Shown: piece after piece, positions 22,636 through 31,002 of the stretch | Layout: every line of letters starts with the position of its first letter | How positions within the stretch are numbered: position 1 is the stretch's first letter | Assembly (NCBI GenBank): GCA_022600175.1 | Contig: JAHZKW010000021.1 | Span: forward strand, 1-36,739 | Source: Campylobacterota bacterium | GTDB lineage: Bacteria > Campylobacterota > Campylobacteria > Campylobacterales > QNZT01 | Length of the DNA stretch: 36,739 bases | Reading direction: 5' to 3' | The notes under the pieces: model-generated | Database searches by the model: none | What the model was told of the DNA's origin: nothing | The model's input: the letters and a program-made list of their open reading frames with translations, nothing else | Made by a program: the position numbers and the translations under genes

Positions 22636-23873
22636 TGAAACTAAATAGACACTCTATATTTTTAAAACTAAACGTTCTTTTTGCCATTGCCCTTCTCTCT
22701 ATCACGGTTGTTTTTCTTACCTTTTCACTCATCTCACAAAAAAGACAAATGGGGATGGTATTTGATAATAGTAAACAAATCATGCGACTTATTCGTACCG
22801 CAAATAAGATAAATCCTTCAGAGCTTCCAGTCATGCTTAAAGAGGAAGGATTTAAACTTATAGAAGATAAATCAACCATCTTAAAATATGCAACACCAAT
22901 CAATAAGTTTGAAAAACACCTCCCTCCTATTTTCAAAAAGCGCCTCTCAAAAAAAATGCAAATATTAAGATTTCATAGGGATTACTATTATCATATCACA
23001 CTACCTAAATTCCAACTACTTATTAAAAATAAACCTCAACAAAACTCTTTTATCTGGTTGATACTCATTTATCTTACTATTATTGCCATTATGATCATTA
23101 TCTATATCACACTGAGACGAGCACTAAAACCAATCAAAAAACTAGAATCAGAGATCCAAAAATTTGGTAATGGTGATTTAAATATCAACACACAAAGTCA
23201 TCATAAAGATGAAATCGCAGCAGTAGCAAATCATTTTCATGATGCAGTACAAAAGATTAAAACCCTGCAAGATACACGTACACTTTTTTTACGAAACATC
23301 ATGCATGAGCTAAAAACCCCTATTACAAAAGGAAAGCTCTCTTTGTCGCTCATGGAAACAAATAGCGAAAAAGAGATGCTCAACCGTATCTTTAACCGAC
23401 TCGAATCACTCATCAATGAGATGGCGGATATTGAGCGTATCTCAACACAAAATATTCAACTTGATATAAAAGAACACACTATATCAGATATTATCAATGA
23501 AGCAAGAGAGCTGCTCTATCTTGAGACAGATCAAATTCACTTAGATGCACAAGAGAGACACCTACATTGTGATTTTCACCTCTTCACTATTGCAGTTAAA
23601 AACTTGATTGATAATGCGATAAAGTATAGCAGTGATGAAACGATAGAGATAACAACAACAGAAAAACAACTCATATTCACGAATAAAGGCAAACCTTTAA
23701 CACACAAGTTTGAACACTATCTCGAACCATTTTATAAAGGAGAGTTAAATAAGATTAATCAAAAAGGTTTTGGATTGGGACTCTATATTGTGTCAGAGAT
23801 AGTAAAAATTCATGGATTCTCACTATCCTATAGTTATACAGAAGGAAATAATATCTTTATAATCACTCTATAA
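22635..23873 (+). CDS. Sensor histidine kinase, ArsS-like
   Basis: Membrane-bound histidine kinase of 412 residues. TM1 is at about 12-33 and TM2 at about 138-160, flanking a small basic periplasmic domain of ~100 residues. A HAMP domain follows (RRALKPIKKLESEIQKFGNG). The H-box FLRNIMHELKTPITKGK contains His224. The ATPase domain shows N-box NLIDNAIKYSSD and G-box GFGLGLYIVSEIVKIHG; the F/G1 region is shortened. The overall plan matches the ArsS kinase group of Campylobacterota. Its last 6 nt overlap the convergent DUF493 gene. The signal may be envelope or pH stress, from the family and the neighbouring Spy-like gene. Confidence 0.92.
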   Translation: MKLNRHSIFLKLNVLFAIALLSITVVFLTFSLISQKRQMGMVFDNSKQIMRLIRTANKINPSELPVMLKEEGFKLIEDKSTILKYATPINKFEKHLPPIFKKRLSKKMQILRFHRDYYYHITLPKFQLLIKNKPQQNSFIWLILIYLTIIAIMIIIYITLRRALKPIKKLESEIQKFGNGDLNINTQSHHKDEIAAVANHFHDAVQKIKTLQDTRTLFLRNIMHELKTPITKGKLSLSLMETNSEKEMLNRIFNRLESLINEMADIERISTQNIQLDIKEHTISDIINEARELLYLETDQIHLDAQERHLHCDFHLFTIAVKNLIDNAIKYSSDETIEITTTEKQLIFTNKGKPLTHKFEHYLEPFYKGELNKINQKGFGLGLYIVSEIVKIHGFSLSYSYTEGNNIFIITL

Positions 23874-24131
23874 AACCATCTTGACATGAACATCTTTTTT
23901 AAACTGTTCAAAAATAAGGTGTCTATCATCGTCATTATGCACTAAAAGAGAGACATTATGGCTTTGATACTTACCGTTTTTACTATTATTGGCTTTTCGC
24001 ACACTATGTTCTCGCTCACCTAATACAGAAGTGGTTACAATCGTGATATCAATCTCTGCTCCAACAATCACTTTATAGTTCCATTCACAAGGATATGTCA
24101 ATTCTAATTTTTTATCATCGAGTGAAATCAC
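23868..24131 (-). CDS. DUF493 (YbeD/HP0495-like) protein
   Basis: Small cytoplasmic protein of 87 residues, ferredoxin-like fold family DUF493; the H. pylori member is HP0495. The segment [18 protein letters not shown] and the closing [17 protein letters not shown] are typical. The start is taken as the GTG at 24131 because GGAGG lies eight bases upstream; another GTG at 24146 overlaps that site. The gene starts within the end of moaC (17-nt overlap) and its own end overlaps the kinase gene by 6 nt. Function is unproven in the family; coupling to moaC is notable but may only reflect compaction. Confidence 0.85.
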   Translation of the reverse strand: MISLDDKKLELTYPCEWNYKVIVGAEIDITIVTTSVLGEREHSVRKANNSKNGKYQSHNVSLLVHNDDDRHLIFEQFKKDVHVKMVL

Positions 24132-24588
24132 CGCTTTTTCCTCCACTTTTAGATTCTAATCTCACATCAGAGATAACCATCGATTTATCAATTGCTTTTG
24201 CCATATCATAAATCGTCAATAACCCTACACTAGCACCTGTTAGAGCTTCCATCTCTACACCTGTTTTGCCACTCAGTTTTGCCAATACTTCAAGACGAAA
24301 ACCTGGTAACTTTGGTAACTCTATCACATCACACTTGACAGAAGTGAGCATCAAAGGGTGACACATAGGAATCAACGTACTTGTCTGCTTTGAACCTTGG
24401 ATCGCAGCAATCACTGCCGTTTGTAGTACTGGTCCTTTTTTCGTTTGATTTGAGACGATCATATCAAAGGCTTCTTGACTCATTGTGATCGTGCCACTTG
24501 CTACAGCAACTCTTGTTGTATCCTCTTTATCTGAGACATCAACCATCTTAGGTCTATCTTTTTCATCCAAATGCGTCAGTTTCACCAT
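24115..24588 (-). CDS. moaC: Cyclic pyranopterin monophosphate synthase MoaC
   Basis: Molybdenum cofactor biosynthesis enzyme, 157 residues, making cyclic pyranopterin monophosphate from the MoaA product. Residues line up with E. coli numbering: Lys51 (TKKGPV), His77 (PMCHPL), Glu112/Glu114 ([11 protein letters not shown]), Asp128 and Lys131 ([10 protein letters not shown]). It is complete and has no partner Moa genes nearby. AGAAGGTAA precedes the ATG. The gene serves the same pathway as the mod operon 8 kb away but has no visible ModE site. The C-terminus overlaps DUF493. Confidence 0.95.
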   Translation of the reverse strand: MVKLTHLDEKDRPKMVDVSDKEDTTRVAVASGTITMSQEAFDMIVSNQTKKGPVLQTAVIAAIQGSKQTSTLIPMCHPLMLTSVKCDVIELPKLPGFRLEVLAKLSGKTGVEMEALTGASVGLLTIYDMAKAIDKSMVISDVRLESKSGGKSGDFTR

Positions 24589-24696
24589 TTACCTTCTGTT
24601 TTCTTTCATTATATATTATACACGATTAATACACATTTAATCGCTAAAATACTACACTTAAAGATTAAAAGTTTATCCACGAATAAAGGGAGTTTT

Positions 24697-25239
24697 ATGA
24701 AAAAATTAGGCTTTTTAACGCTTATTTTTACACTGATTTTTGTATCAGCAATACAGGCAAAATCAGAGACAAATAGTAGCACAGAAACAACAGCACCGTC
24801 AAATGTTATGACCCTCACAACGTATGATGGTCAACCTATTGATATCAATATTACTGCTGAAGGTTTCAAATTTAAGCAATTTCCAGGGAAGACTGTGATT
24901 TTAGACTTTTTTGGTCCAATGTGCCCACCTTGTATCATTGAACTACCTCATCTTATAGAACTACAAGAGAAACACAAAGATGAACTTCAATTTATCGCTG
25001 TACAAGTACAAATGCCAATGGAAAATGAAGAACTTGCCAAATTTGTAAAGAAAAATGGCGTCAACTACCCAGTGGTTAACCTCAACGATGCATGGGATAT
25101 TGTCTCATTTGTCAAAGCAAATACAAACTGGGGTGGACAGATCCCTTTTATGCTCATGTTTGATAAACAAGGGAGATTAAAGACGACTTATCTTGGTGTT
25201 GTCTCTAGCGACAAGATCATAGAAGATATGAAAAAATAG
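24697..25239 (+). CDS. TlpA/ResA-family thioredoxin-like protein
   Basis: Exported thiol-disulfide oxidoreductase of 180 residues. The start is the ATG at 24697 behind AAGGGAG; the earlier frame is open but overlaps moaC antisense. A signal peptide (MKKLGFLTLIFTLIFVSAIQA) is followed by a Ser/Thr linker and a thioredoxin fold. The active site is DFFGPMCPPCIIELP with Cys76/Cys79. The cis-Pro region reads GGQIPFMLMFDKQG. Such proteins keep apocytochrome cysteines reduced in c-type cytochrome maturation, or reduce other envelope disulfides. It stands alone on its strand, with a shared terminator after it. Confidence 0.9.
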   Translation: MKKLGFLTLIFTLIFVSAIQAKSETNSSTETTAPSNVMTLTTYDGQPIDINITAEGFKFKQFPGKTVILDFFGPMCPPCIIELPHLIELQEKHKDELQFIAVQVQMPMENEELAKFVKKNGVNYPVVNLNDAWDIVSFVKANTNWGGQIPFMLMFDKQGRLKTTYLGVVSSDKIIEDMKK

Positions 25240-25241
25240 TC

Positions 25242-25270
25242 AATAATCATGACATAATGTCATGATTATT
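25242..25270. terminator. Bidirectional terminator
   Basis: Perfect 12-bp stem AATAATCATGAC/GTCATGATTATT with a 5-nt loop between convergent tlpA-like and ABC-F genes. A T-run on the minus side (GACTATTTTTT) makes it an effective terminator for the ABC-F gene; it covers that gene's stop codon. Confidence 0.8.
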
Positions 25271-26864
25271 TCTTACCCATCTCCTCTACGTACTCTTCAT
25301 ATCCACCTTTAAAATCTATAAATGTTCCATCAGGTTTCATCTCAATAATTCTATTTGCAAACGCATCTATCAACTCTCTATCATGTGTCACACAGATTGC
25401 ATTGCCTGTATAGTTATACAAAGCTTCTCCAAGTGCAACAATCGCTTCAAGATCAAGGTGGTTATCAGGTTCATCCAAGATAAGCATATTGGCATCATCC
25501 ATCATCATCTTTGAGAGCATCATCCGATGTTTTTCACCACCACTGATCGTCTCAACTTTTTTCTCTTGATCTTCACCACTAAAAAGCATACGTCCTAAAC
25601 ATTTTCTAATCTCATCAATATGCCAATCTTTACTAAACCCTTGAAGCCAATCATAGAGTTTCATATCACCTTTGATGTGATCTGTTGTATTTTGAGGAAA
25701 ATAACTAGTATGAATCGTTTGACCCCATTTCACAGTACCACTGTCTGGTGTTAAATTTTCAGTGATAATCTCAAGTAGTGTCGTTTTACCTACACCATTA
25801 GTCCCGATCAATGCGATTTTATCACCTTTTTCTATCTTCAAAGAGATATTCTCAAAAACTTTTTCACCATCATAACTTTTAGAAACACCCTCTACTTCAA
25901 GTACCTCAGCACCAATATCTCGACAAGGTTTAAAGATGATACTAGGATCTCTACGACTCGATACTGCTATCTCTCCAAGATCAAGTTTATCTAACTGTTT
26001 TTGACGACTGGTCGCTTGTTTTGCTTTTGAAGCATTAGCTGAGAAACGTGCGATAAAACCTTCAAGCTGTTCTTTCTCTTTCATCTTCTTACTACGGTCC
26101 GCTTCTTGTTGTTTAGCAATAATATTGGCAGCAATATACCAATCATCATAACTTCCCGTAAACTCTCGAATATTTTTAAAATCAAGATCTAAGATATGTG
26201 TGACGACAGAGTTTAAAAAGTGTCTATCATGTGAGATCACAATCAACGTTCCCTCATGGCGCTTCAACTCATATTCAAGCCAAGAAATCGCTTCGATATC
26301 GAGGTTATTTGTAGGCTCATCAAGTAGTAAAATATCTGGTTTTGGAAAGAGTACTTGTGCAAGTAAGATCTTAAACTTATCTCCACCTGTTAAAGAGCTC
26401 ATCAAATCATCATGCATCGAAGCTTCAAACCCAAGTGCCTCTAAAAGCTTTTCGATATGCACTTCTGACTCATATGTCGGATCTTCTTCTGCACAAGTGA
26501 TCTCAAGCTCTGCGAGTCTATTATTTACCGCATCATCTTCAAAATCACCCTCCATGTAAAGTTTCTCTTTCTCTTTTTGTGCATCAAAAAGACGTTTATT
26601 ACCATATAAAACCGCATCTTTAAGTGTAAACTCCTCAAAGGCATATTGATTTTGTCCAAGCACACCAAGCTTAAGTCCAGGTTGGATCTGAACTTCACCA
26701 TCTGTCTGCTCTAACTCTCCAGAGAGGATCTTTAAAAAAGTACTCTTCCCTGCCCCATTAGCACCAATGAGCCCATAACGCTTACCTTTATCAAAAGTAA
26801 TATTGATCTTCTCAAAAAGTACACGTTTACCATATCGTTGTGTTAAATTTACAGCGCTAAACAT
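25266..26864 (-). CDS. ABC-F ATPase, YbiT-like
   Basis: Soluble ABC-F protein of 532 residues with two nucleotide-binding domains and no membrane part. These proteins act on ribosomes. NBD1 has Walker A GANGAGKS (36-43), a variant signature SLTGGDKFKI and Walker B LLLDEPTNNLD. The linker (about 240-300) is the charged helical P-site-tRNA-interaction motif region. NBD2 has GTNGVGKT, ISGGEKHRM and LILDEPDNHLD, with Asp replacing the usual Thr. The length and the DPSIIFKP segment fit E. coli YbiT rather than EttA or Uup. One base separates its ATG from the stop of the ArsC-like gene. Confidence 0.92.
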   Translation of the reverse strand: MFSAVNLTQRYGKRVLFEKINITFDKGKRYGLIGANGAGKSTFLKILSGELEQTDGEVQIQPGLKLGVLGQNQYAFEEFTLKDAVLYGNKRLFDAQKEKEKLYMEGDFEDDAVNNRLAELEITCAEEDPTYESEVHIEKLLEALGFEASMHDDLMSSLTGGDKFKILLAQVLFPKPDILLLDEPTNNLDIEAISWLEYELKRHEGTLIVISHDRHFLNSVVTHILDLDFKNIREFTGSYDDWYIAANIIAKQQEADRSKKMKEKEQLEGFIARFSANASKAKQATSRQKQLDKLDLGEIAVSSRRDPSIIFKPCRDIGAEVLEVEGVSKSYDGEKVFENISLKIEKGDKIALIGTNGVGKTTLLEIITENLTPDSGTVKWGQTIHTSYFPQNTTDHIKGDMKLYDWLQGFSKDWHIDEIRKCLGRMLFSGEDQEKKVETISGGEKHRMMLSKMMMDDANMLILDEPDNHLDLEAIVALGEALYNYTGNAICVTHDRELIDAFANRIIEMKPDGTFIDFKGGYEEYVEEMGKK

Positions 26865-26865
26865 C

Positions 26866-27219
26866 TTATCCCTTTACCAATTCGATTACATTCTCTATTG
26901 GTCGCCCAATCACTGCCTTACCCTCTTTAATCACAATCGGTCTCTCAATAAGCTTTGGATTTGCTACCATCGCAGCAATCAATTTTGCTTCATCATTTTC
27001 GTTTTTAAGATCTAACTCTTTATAGATTGTCTCTTTAGTGCGCATCAACGCTCTTGCATTCACCCCTAACATAGAGAGAAGGTTTTCAATTTCCTCTACT
27101 GTATGAGGCGTTTCAAGGTATTTTACAACCTCAGCATCAATACCCTCTTCAACCAGAAGGTTTAATGCATTTCTTGATTTACTGCATCTTGGGTTGTGCC
27201 AAATTTGAATATTGGACAT
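26866..27219 (-). CDS. ArsC/Spx-family arsenate reductase-like protein
   Basis: Thioredoxin-fold protein of 117 residues. The ATG at 27219, behind AAGGAATC, is chosen because it gives the standard ArsC N-terminus MSNIQIWHNPRCSKSR, with catalytic Cys12. The frame continues 34 codons upstream without a ribosome site. The arginines expected for arsenate binding fall in LIERPIVIKEG and IGRPIENV. It matches the glutaredoxin-dependent ArsC/YfgD group. There is no arsR or arsB nearby, so a general stress role is equally possible. Coupled to the ABC-F gene (TAAGATG). Confidence 0.88.
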   Translation of the reverse strand: MSNIQIWHNPRCSKSRNALNLLVEEGIDAEVVKYLETPHTVEEIENLLSMLGVNARALMRTKETIYKELDLKNENDEAKLIAAMVANPKLIERPIVIKEGKAVIGRPIENVIELVKG

Positions 27220-27376
27220 ATTTTGATTCCTTACTATTTTTGTCAGGATTCTACTAAAAAAGGGGTTAAAATCCCACATTTGTCTTAACCAAAAATTGTG
27301 TAAAATAGCTTCTTTATTCATTTACAAAAGAAATCATCAAAAATTTATAAATACTATTCTAATTTTTCATTTTTTT

Positions 27377-27385
27377 TGTTATACT
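27377..27385 (+). promoter_or_regulatory. Extended -10 promoter for the lipoprotein gene
   Basis: TGTTATACT, extended -10, after a T-rich stretch, 40 bases before the ATG. Confidence 0.55.
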
Positions 27386-27425
27386 TTCGGCGAAATATTA
27401 AATTCAAAATATAAGGAAACAACTG

Positions 27426-28931
27426 ATGACAGCATCCATGACAAAATTAGCTTTGGCAAGTAGTCTTATACTCATAAGCTCAACTTTCATTTTTACTGGC
27501 TGTGGTGGTAGTAGTGACCCAGCAAAGACAACAACACCGACTGATGAAATTTCAACACAAGTGTATCAAAGTCAAACCATCCCTACTGAAATCTCTATAG
27601 AAATTCCACCATCCTTAAAAAGCGATAGAGAGATAACAAGAAGTTTAAGAGCTAAAACCTCAAGAGATGAAACTGACACACAACACCAAAGTATTGGATA
27701 TATTCAACTAAAAAATCAAATCAACAACACAGAATCAATGATCTCAGATTTAAAACATAATCTTCTCTTTCTTGACTCACTTATGCCTCAAATAGAGACG
27801 CTTTGTGAAAATACACCCACAAATGAAATGTGTCAAATAGAAGAAGGACTTGTGACACTAATGTTAGATCAAACCTTGATCAATGGTGTCTATGAAATCA
27901 TCAATGAACAAGACCCTACAGAAGCAGAGGCATTAAAAAAAGAGATGCAAGATATTGTCAATACCCAATACCCAATGGGTGCTATCACATATACACAATT
28001 TGACGAGAACAACACATTTACACAATCTGTTGAGATCGATATGAAGCCACTCAGCGAAACATTTGAGACAGGCATCATCAAAGATACACAAAAAGTTAAA
28101 TGGTCAAAAGATCAAAACAAAATTGTAACTTCAAACAGTTATGAAGATACAGATATCAATACTGCACTTTCACTACAGTTTTCTAAACAAGACGGTGGTA
28201 AAAGATTGATGCGCATTGAAAATGATTTTATCGATAAATATGCAGATATAGAATTTAACCTTGTTTCAACATTTGAAGATACTAATGATAGTAATCATAC
28301 TATCAATATAACTTCATTGAGCCAAACGACAATGCCATCTTTTGATGACAATATGTCAGATACCAATAGTTCATTTACCTATAACACAAAAGGAAAAGTG
28401 AGTGATCACGGTGGTTATCTTGAGACAGAAGGAACTGCTCCATACATAGGTGAGTTTCGAGAAAAAGAGCGTTTTGATGCCAATGGTAACTTAGAGAAGA
28501 GTGCATCTTGCTACCCTATACCAGAGATAGAGATCCCTGATGATCTACCAGATGATATAGAGTTACCACAATTAGGCTGTAACCTAGATGATGAATCAAC
28601 TTGGTTTACCAATGATCAAACATTTCTTGATGACATTGAGCCAACAACATTTAATGACCTCAATGTCACAGGCGATTTACAAGAGGGGGTCTACCATCTT
28701 GTACCAGCAGACATTACACTTGATACAGAAGAGATCTATGAAGTTTTCGAAAACCGTGTAGGGGAAATTTTTGTTTTCAGTGATGAAGTATATGGAGTAC
28801 TATTTGACAACAATTATAGTGATGTACTAGAGAATCTTTCTGTTGTTTATGAAGTATTTAACGAGGAGAGTGGAGAACTTACCTATACCGTCCTTGAAGG
28901 TGCACAAAGGCCAACACTCACAATCCAATAA
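27426..28931 (+). CDS. Unrecognised lipoprotein
   Basis: I do not recognise this 501-residue protein. The signal peptide ends in a lipobox, FIFTGCGG (Cys26), followed by a Ser/Thr/Pro linker. Residues 60-190 are helical with paired Cys (ETLCENTPTNEMCQ). The middle (about 195-330) is a beta-rich stretch with antiparallel-like strands, and the last third is strongly acidic (EIEIPDDLPDDIELPQLGC, TLDTEEIYEVFE). Four cysteines in the mature chain could form two disulfides. AAGGAAA precedes the ATG. It has its own promoter and terminator, so it is monocistronic. Lipoprotein export is certain; role unknown. Confidence 0.75.
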   Translation: MTASMTKLALASSLILISSTFIFTGCGGSSDPAKTTTPTDEISTQVYQSQTIPTEISIEIPPSLKSDREITRSLRAKTSRDETDTQHQSIGYIQLKNQINNTESMISDLKHNLLFLDSLMPQIETLCENTPTNEMCQIEEGLVTLMLDQTLINGVYEIINEQDPTEAEALKKEMQDIVNTQYPMGAITYTQFDENNTFTQSVEIDMKPLSETFETGIIKDTQKVKWSKDQNKIVTSNSYEDTDINTALSLQFSKQDGGKRLMRIENDFIDKYADIEFNLVSTFEDTNDSNHTINITSLSQTTMPSFDDNMSDTNSSFTYNTKGKVSDHGGYLETEGTAPYIGEFREKERFDANGNLEKSASCYPIPEIEIPDDLPDDIELPQLGCNLDDESTWFTNDQTFLDDIEPTTFNDLNVTGDLQEGVYHLVPADITLDTEEIYEVFENRVGEIFVFSDEVYGVLFDNNYSDVLENLSVVYEVFNEESGELTYTVLEGAQRPTLTIQ

Positions 28932-28939
28932 CTATAGAT

Positions 28940-28973
28940 ACAAAGAAGATCTTATCAATCTTCTTTGTCGTTT
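28940..28973. terminator. Terminator after the lipoprotein gene
   Basis: Perfect 11-bp stem ACAAAGAAGAT/ATCTTCTTTGT with a 7-nt loop, then CGTTTT. It also lies at the end of the convergent MmcQ gene and may serve both. Confidence 0.8.
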
Positions 28974-29326
28974 TAACTTCTCTCTAACATCTCTTTTTGT
29001 TTTTTAGTTAACTTCTCGACAATCAAATCATAAGAGTGATCAATCAACTCTTTCAAAAATGCATCCTCCACATCAAGATTTGCGGTAACCGTGTTCCAGT
29101 GTTTTTTGTTCATGTGATATCCTCCGCGTATACCTTCATAGAGTGTTCTTAGCTCTAAAGCATAGAGGGGATCACACTTAAGATTGACCTCTAGTGGCTC
29201 CTCTTCCGTCGTTAAGGCAAACATCTTATCCATGACGCGGTAAACACGTACCTTCTCATCAAATGGATAATCATACGTTGCCCCTTTTTTAGAGCGTAAA
29301 TAGAGATCTAAAGATGTAAATGTCAT
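28973..29326 (-). CDS. MmcQ/YjbR family protein
   Basis: Small cytoplasmic protein of 117 residues in the MmcQ/YjbR family (double-wing fold, possible DNA or ligand binding). Characteristic segments are YDYPFDEKVRVYRVMDKMFAL, LKCDPLYALELR and GYHMNKKHWNTV. The start is the ATG at 29326, overlapping the stop of the VOC gene (ATGA). It is the last gene of the DUF808-AraC-DUF2867-VOC-MmcQ run. No precise role is known. Confidence 0.88.
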   Translation of the reverse strand: MTFTSLDLYLRSKKGATYDYPFDEKVRVYRVMDKMFALTTEEEPLEVNLKCDPLYALELRTLYEGIRGGYHMNKKHWNTVTANLDVEDAFLKELIDHSYDLIVEKLTKKQKEMLERS

Positions 29327-29742
29327 GATGACTCCATCGTAGCAAATGCTAAAACATAACCATTGCAATCACGCACATAAAACTCTCTTTGTCCATACCA
29401 TGTCGTCTCTAACGCTTTAACAACCTCTACCTCATTTCTCACACTCTCATAAAGGGCATTCACATCATCCACTTTGATATAAAATGTTGCCGAAGCACCA
29501 AGTAACTCAAAAAAATCTCCAACATCCTCTTTGATACTATCTACCCTTTGAAACATCAATGAAACCTCACCACATACCACTGTTGCCCAGATATACTCTT
29601 TCTCTTTTAAGAGTTCTGGGCCAATAGATGCTTTATCTTCACTCACTGCCATCTGCAATACAAAACCAAAATATTGCTGATAATAGGCTACTGTCTCTTT
29701 AATATTTTTTACTGCCATATTCGGGGTTAAACTTTTCATCAT
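29323..29742 (-). CDS. VOC-family (glyoxalase/bleomycin-resistance-like) protein
   Basis: A 139-residue metalloenzyme-fold protein. Two beta-alpha-beta-beta-beta units are visible, the first from LTPNMAVKNIKETVAYYQQY and the second from SATFYIKVDDVNALYESV to REFYVRDCNGYVLAFA, the common VOC C-terminus. The start is uncertain: GTG (29745), ATG (29742) and ATG (29739) are consecutive, with GGAG close upstream; the last is best spaced. It overlaps the DUF2867 stop and MmcQ start, so all three are coupled. Substrate unknown; metal ligands are not all clear. Confidence 0.85.
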   Translation of the reverse strand: MMKSLTPNMAVKNIKETVAYYQQYFGFVLQMAVSEDKASIGPELLKEKEYIWATVVCGEVSLMFQRVDSIKEDVGDFFELLGASATFYIKVDDVNALYESVRNEVEVVKALETTWYGQREFYVRDCNGYVLAFATMESS

Positions 29743-30209
29743 CACGCTCCCATATAATGTAACGATTTTTTCACAAATGCCTTATGTAATAACTTTACAA
29801 ACGCAAAATAATACCTACCCAAACGTCCATTGAATTGTACCACAGTTGAGACAATCATCTGTTGTCTCTCTACAAAGTAGATTGAAAAACGATATGACAT
29901 AAAGCCCATCGACTCACCAAAGACGACCTCTTTTTCATCACGTGCAAAGATCTTCCATGAACCTATTTTGGTTCCATTAGCAAGAGTAGAAACATCGATA
30001 TCTTTTTCTATACTTTTTTTCGACAAACAGTTCATACTGAGTCCACGAAGCCAAGTTGGCTGTGCTAAAAAGTAAGCCCTCACAAAAGTATCAATATTAT
30101 CAAAATAGCGTGTCTCAAAATCAACAATAAAACTATCTTGATAATCAACATGTATAAATGCCTCATCCACTAGCATCGCCATAGCACTATCTGTCTCTTT
30201 AATCACCAT
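29742..30209 (-). CDS. DUF2867-family protein
   Basis: A 155-residue cytoplasmic protein that fits DUF2867: a Tyr/Asp-rich N-terminus (HVDYQDSFIVDFE), AQPTWLRGL, then beta strands GSWKIFARDEKEVVFGE and MSYRFSIYFV. It ends in a TVVQFNGRLGRYYFAFVKLLHKAFV segment typical of that family. AAGGAGG lies close to the ATG. Placed 38 bases after the AraC gene. Function unknown; the family is lipid/small-molecule associated at best. Confidence 0.78.
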   Translation of the reverse strand: MVIKETDSAMAMLVDEAFIHVDYQDSFIVDFETRYFDNIDTFVRAYFLAQPTWLRGLSMNCLSKKSIEKDIDVSTLANGTKIGSWKIFARDEKEVVFGESMGFMSYRFSIYFVERQQMIVSTVVQFNGRLGRYYFAFVKLLHKAFVKKSLHYMGA

Positions 30210-30247
30210 ACGACTCCTCCTTTTCTACCAATAGTAGCAGAAGTATT

Positions 30248-30994
30248 TTACTTTGTATTGTAAAAAATCGACATCACCTCACTCGTAGGATGAATACCCG
30301 TCAATGCCTTATACTCGCGGTTAAAATGGGCTTGATCATAATACCCCTTGTGCAGTACTTTCAAACAAAGATTATCTATGCCCTCTTTAGTCAAATATTT
30401 ATGCGTGTCAAAAAAACGCATAATTCGTGCAAACTTTTTAGGAGTCAACCCCACATGAAAGTGAAAAAGCCGCTCAATTTGTCTACTACTAAGTCCACAC
30501 TGTTCTTCTAAAGCTTCCATCTCTATACTGCCACCAGATAAGACTATCATCTCTACTAAGTCTAAGATACGCATATCAAAAGTCACACTTTCAAATAGCA
30601 ACTCAAACTGCTTATCGAGTGCTATAAAGTCATAAGGCTGATGAGAGAGTAGTGGAGCTAAAACGCGATAAAGGTTACTATCTATAGAGGATAAAGGGGC
30701 AATTTTGTCATTAAAAGTGGAGATATCTCGTTGTAGTAGTGTAGTCATGACAGCTGGATGAAAACGAATCCCAAAATAAGCATCACAAGGATAGATAGGC
30801 TTGATAGAAGCAACCTCCATCAACCCCACCAAAAAAATATCGCTATCTTTCACTACAATATCAATACACCCATCGGGAACAATAGGAAGGTCAATAGAAC
30901 GATTGGTATGATTTTCAATCATCCAATAGGTATCGATATAGCGACTTAGTTTTTTAGAAGGTTTCTGTTTCACCATCTTTAAAGTAGGTCGCAT
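30248..30994 (-). CDS. AraC-family transcriptional regulator
   Basis: Regulator of 248 residues. The N-terminal half (about 10-135) resembles the DUF6597-type domain (YWMIENHTNRSIDLPIVPDG). The C-terminal two helix-turn-helix units are clear: MEALEEQCGLSSRQIERLF with PKKFARIMRFF, and LCLKVLHKGYYDQAHFNREY with GIHPTSEV. It is 8 bases after DUF808 and upstream of DUF2867, VOC and MmcQ. The effector is unknown; it probably regulates its own operon. Confidence 0.9.
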   Translation of the reverse strand: MRPTLKMVKQKPSKKLSRYIDTYWMIENHTNRSIDLPIVPDGCIDIVVKDSDIFLVGLMEVASIKPIYPCDAYFGIRFHPAVMTTLLQRDISTFNDKIAPLSSIDSNLYRVLAPLLSHQPYDFIALDKQFELLFESVTFDMRILDLVEMIVLSGGSIEMEALEEQCGLSSRQIERLFHFHVGLTPKKFARIMRFFDTHKYLTKEGIDNLCLKVLHKGYYDQAHFNREYKALTGIHPTSEVMSIFYNTK

Positions 30995-31002
30995 ACCTAA
31001 GT

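Noticed and set aside
26200-26559. 119-codon plus-strand frame
   Set aside because: Antisense shadow of the ABC-F coding sequence; Ser-rich and without a start signal.
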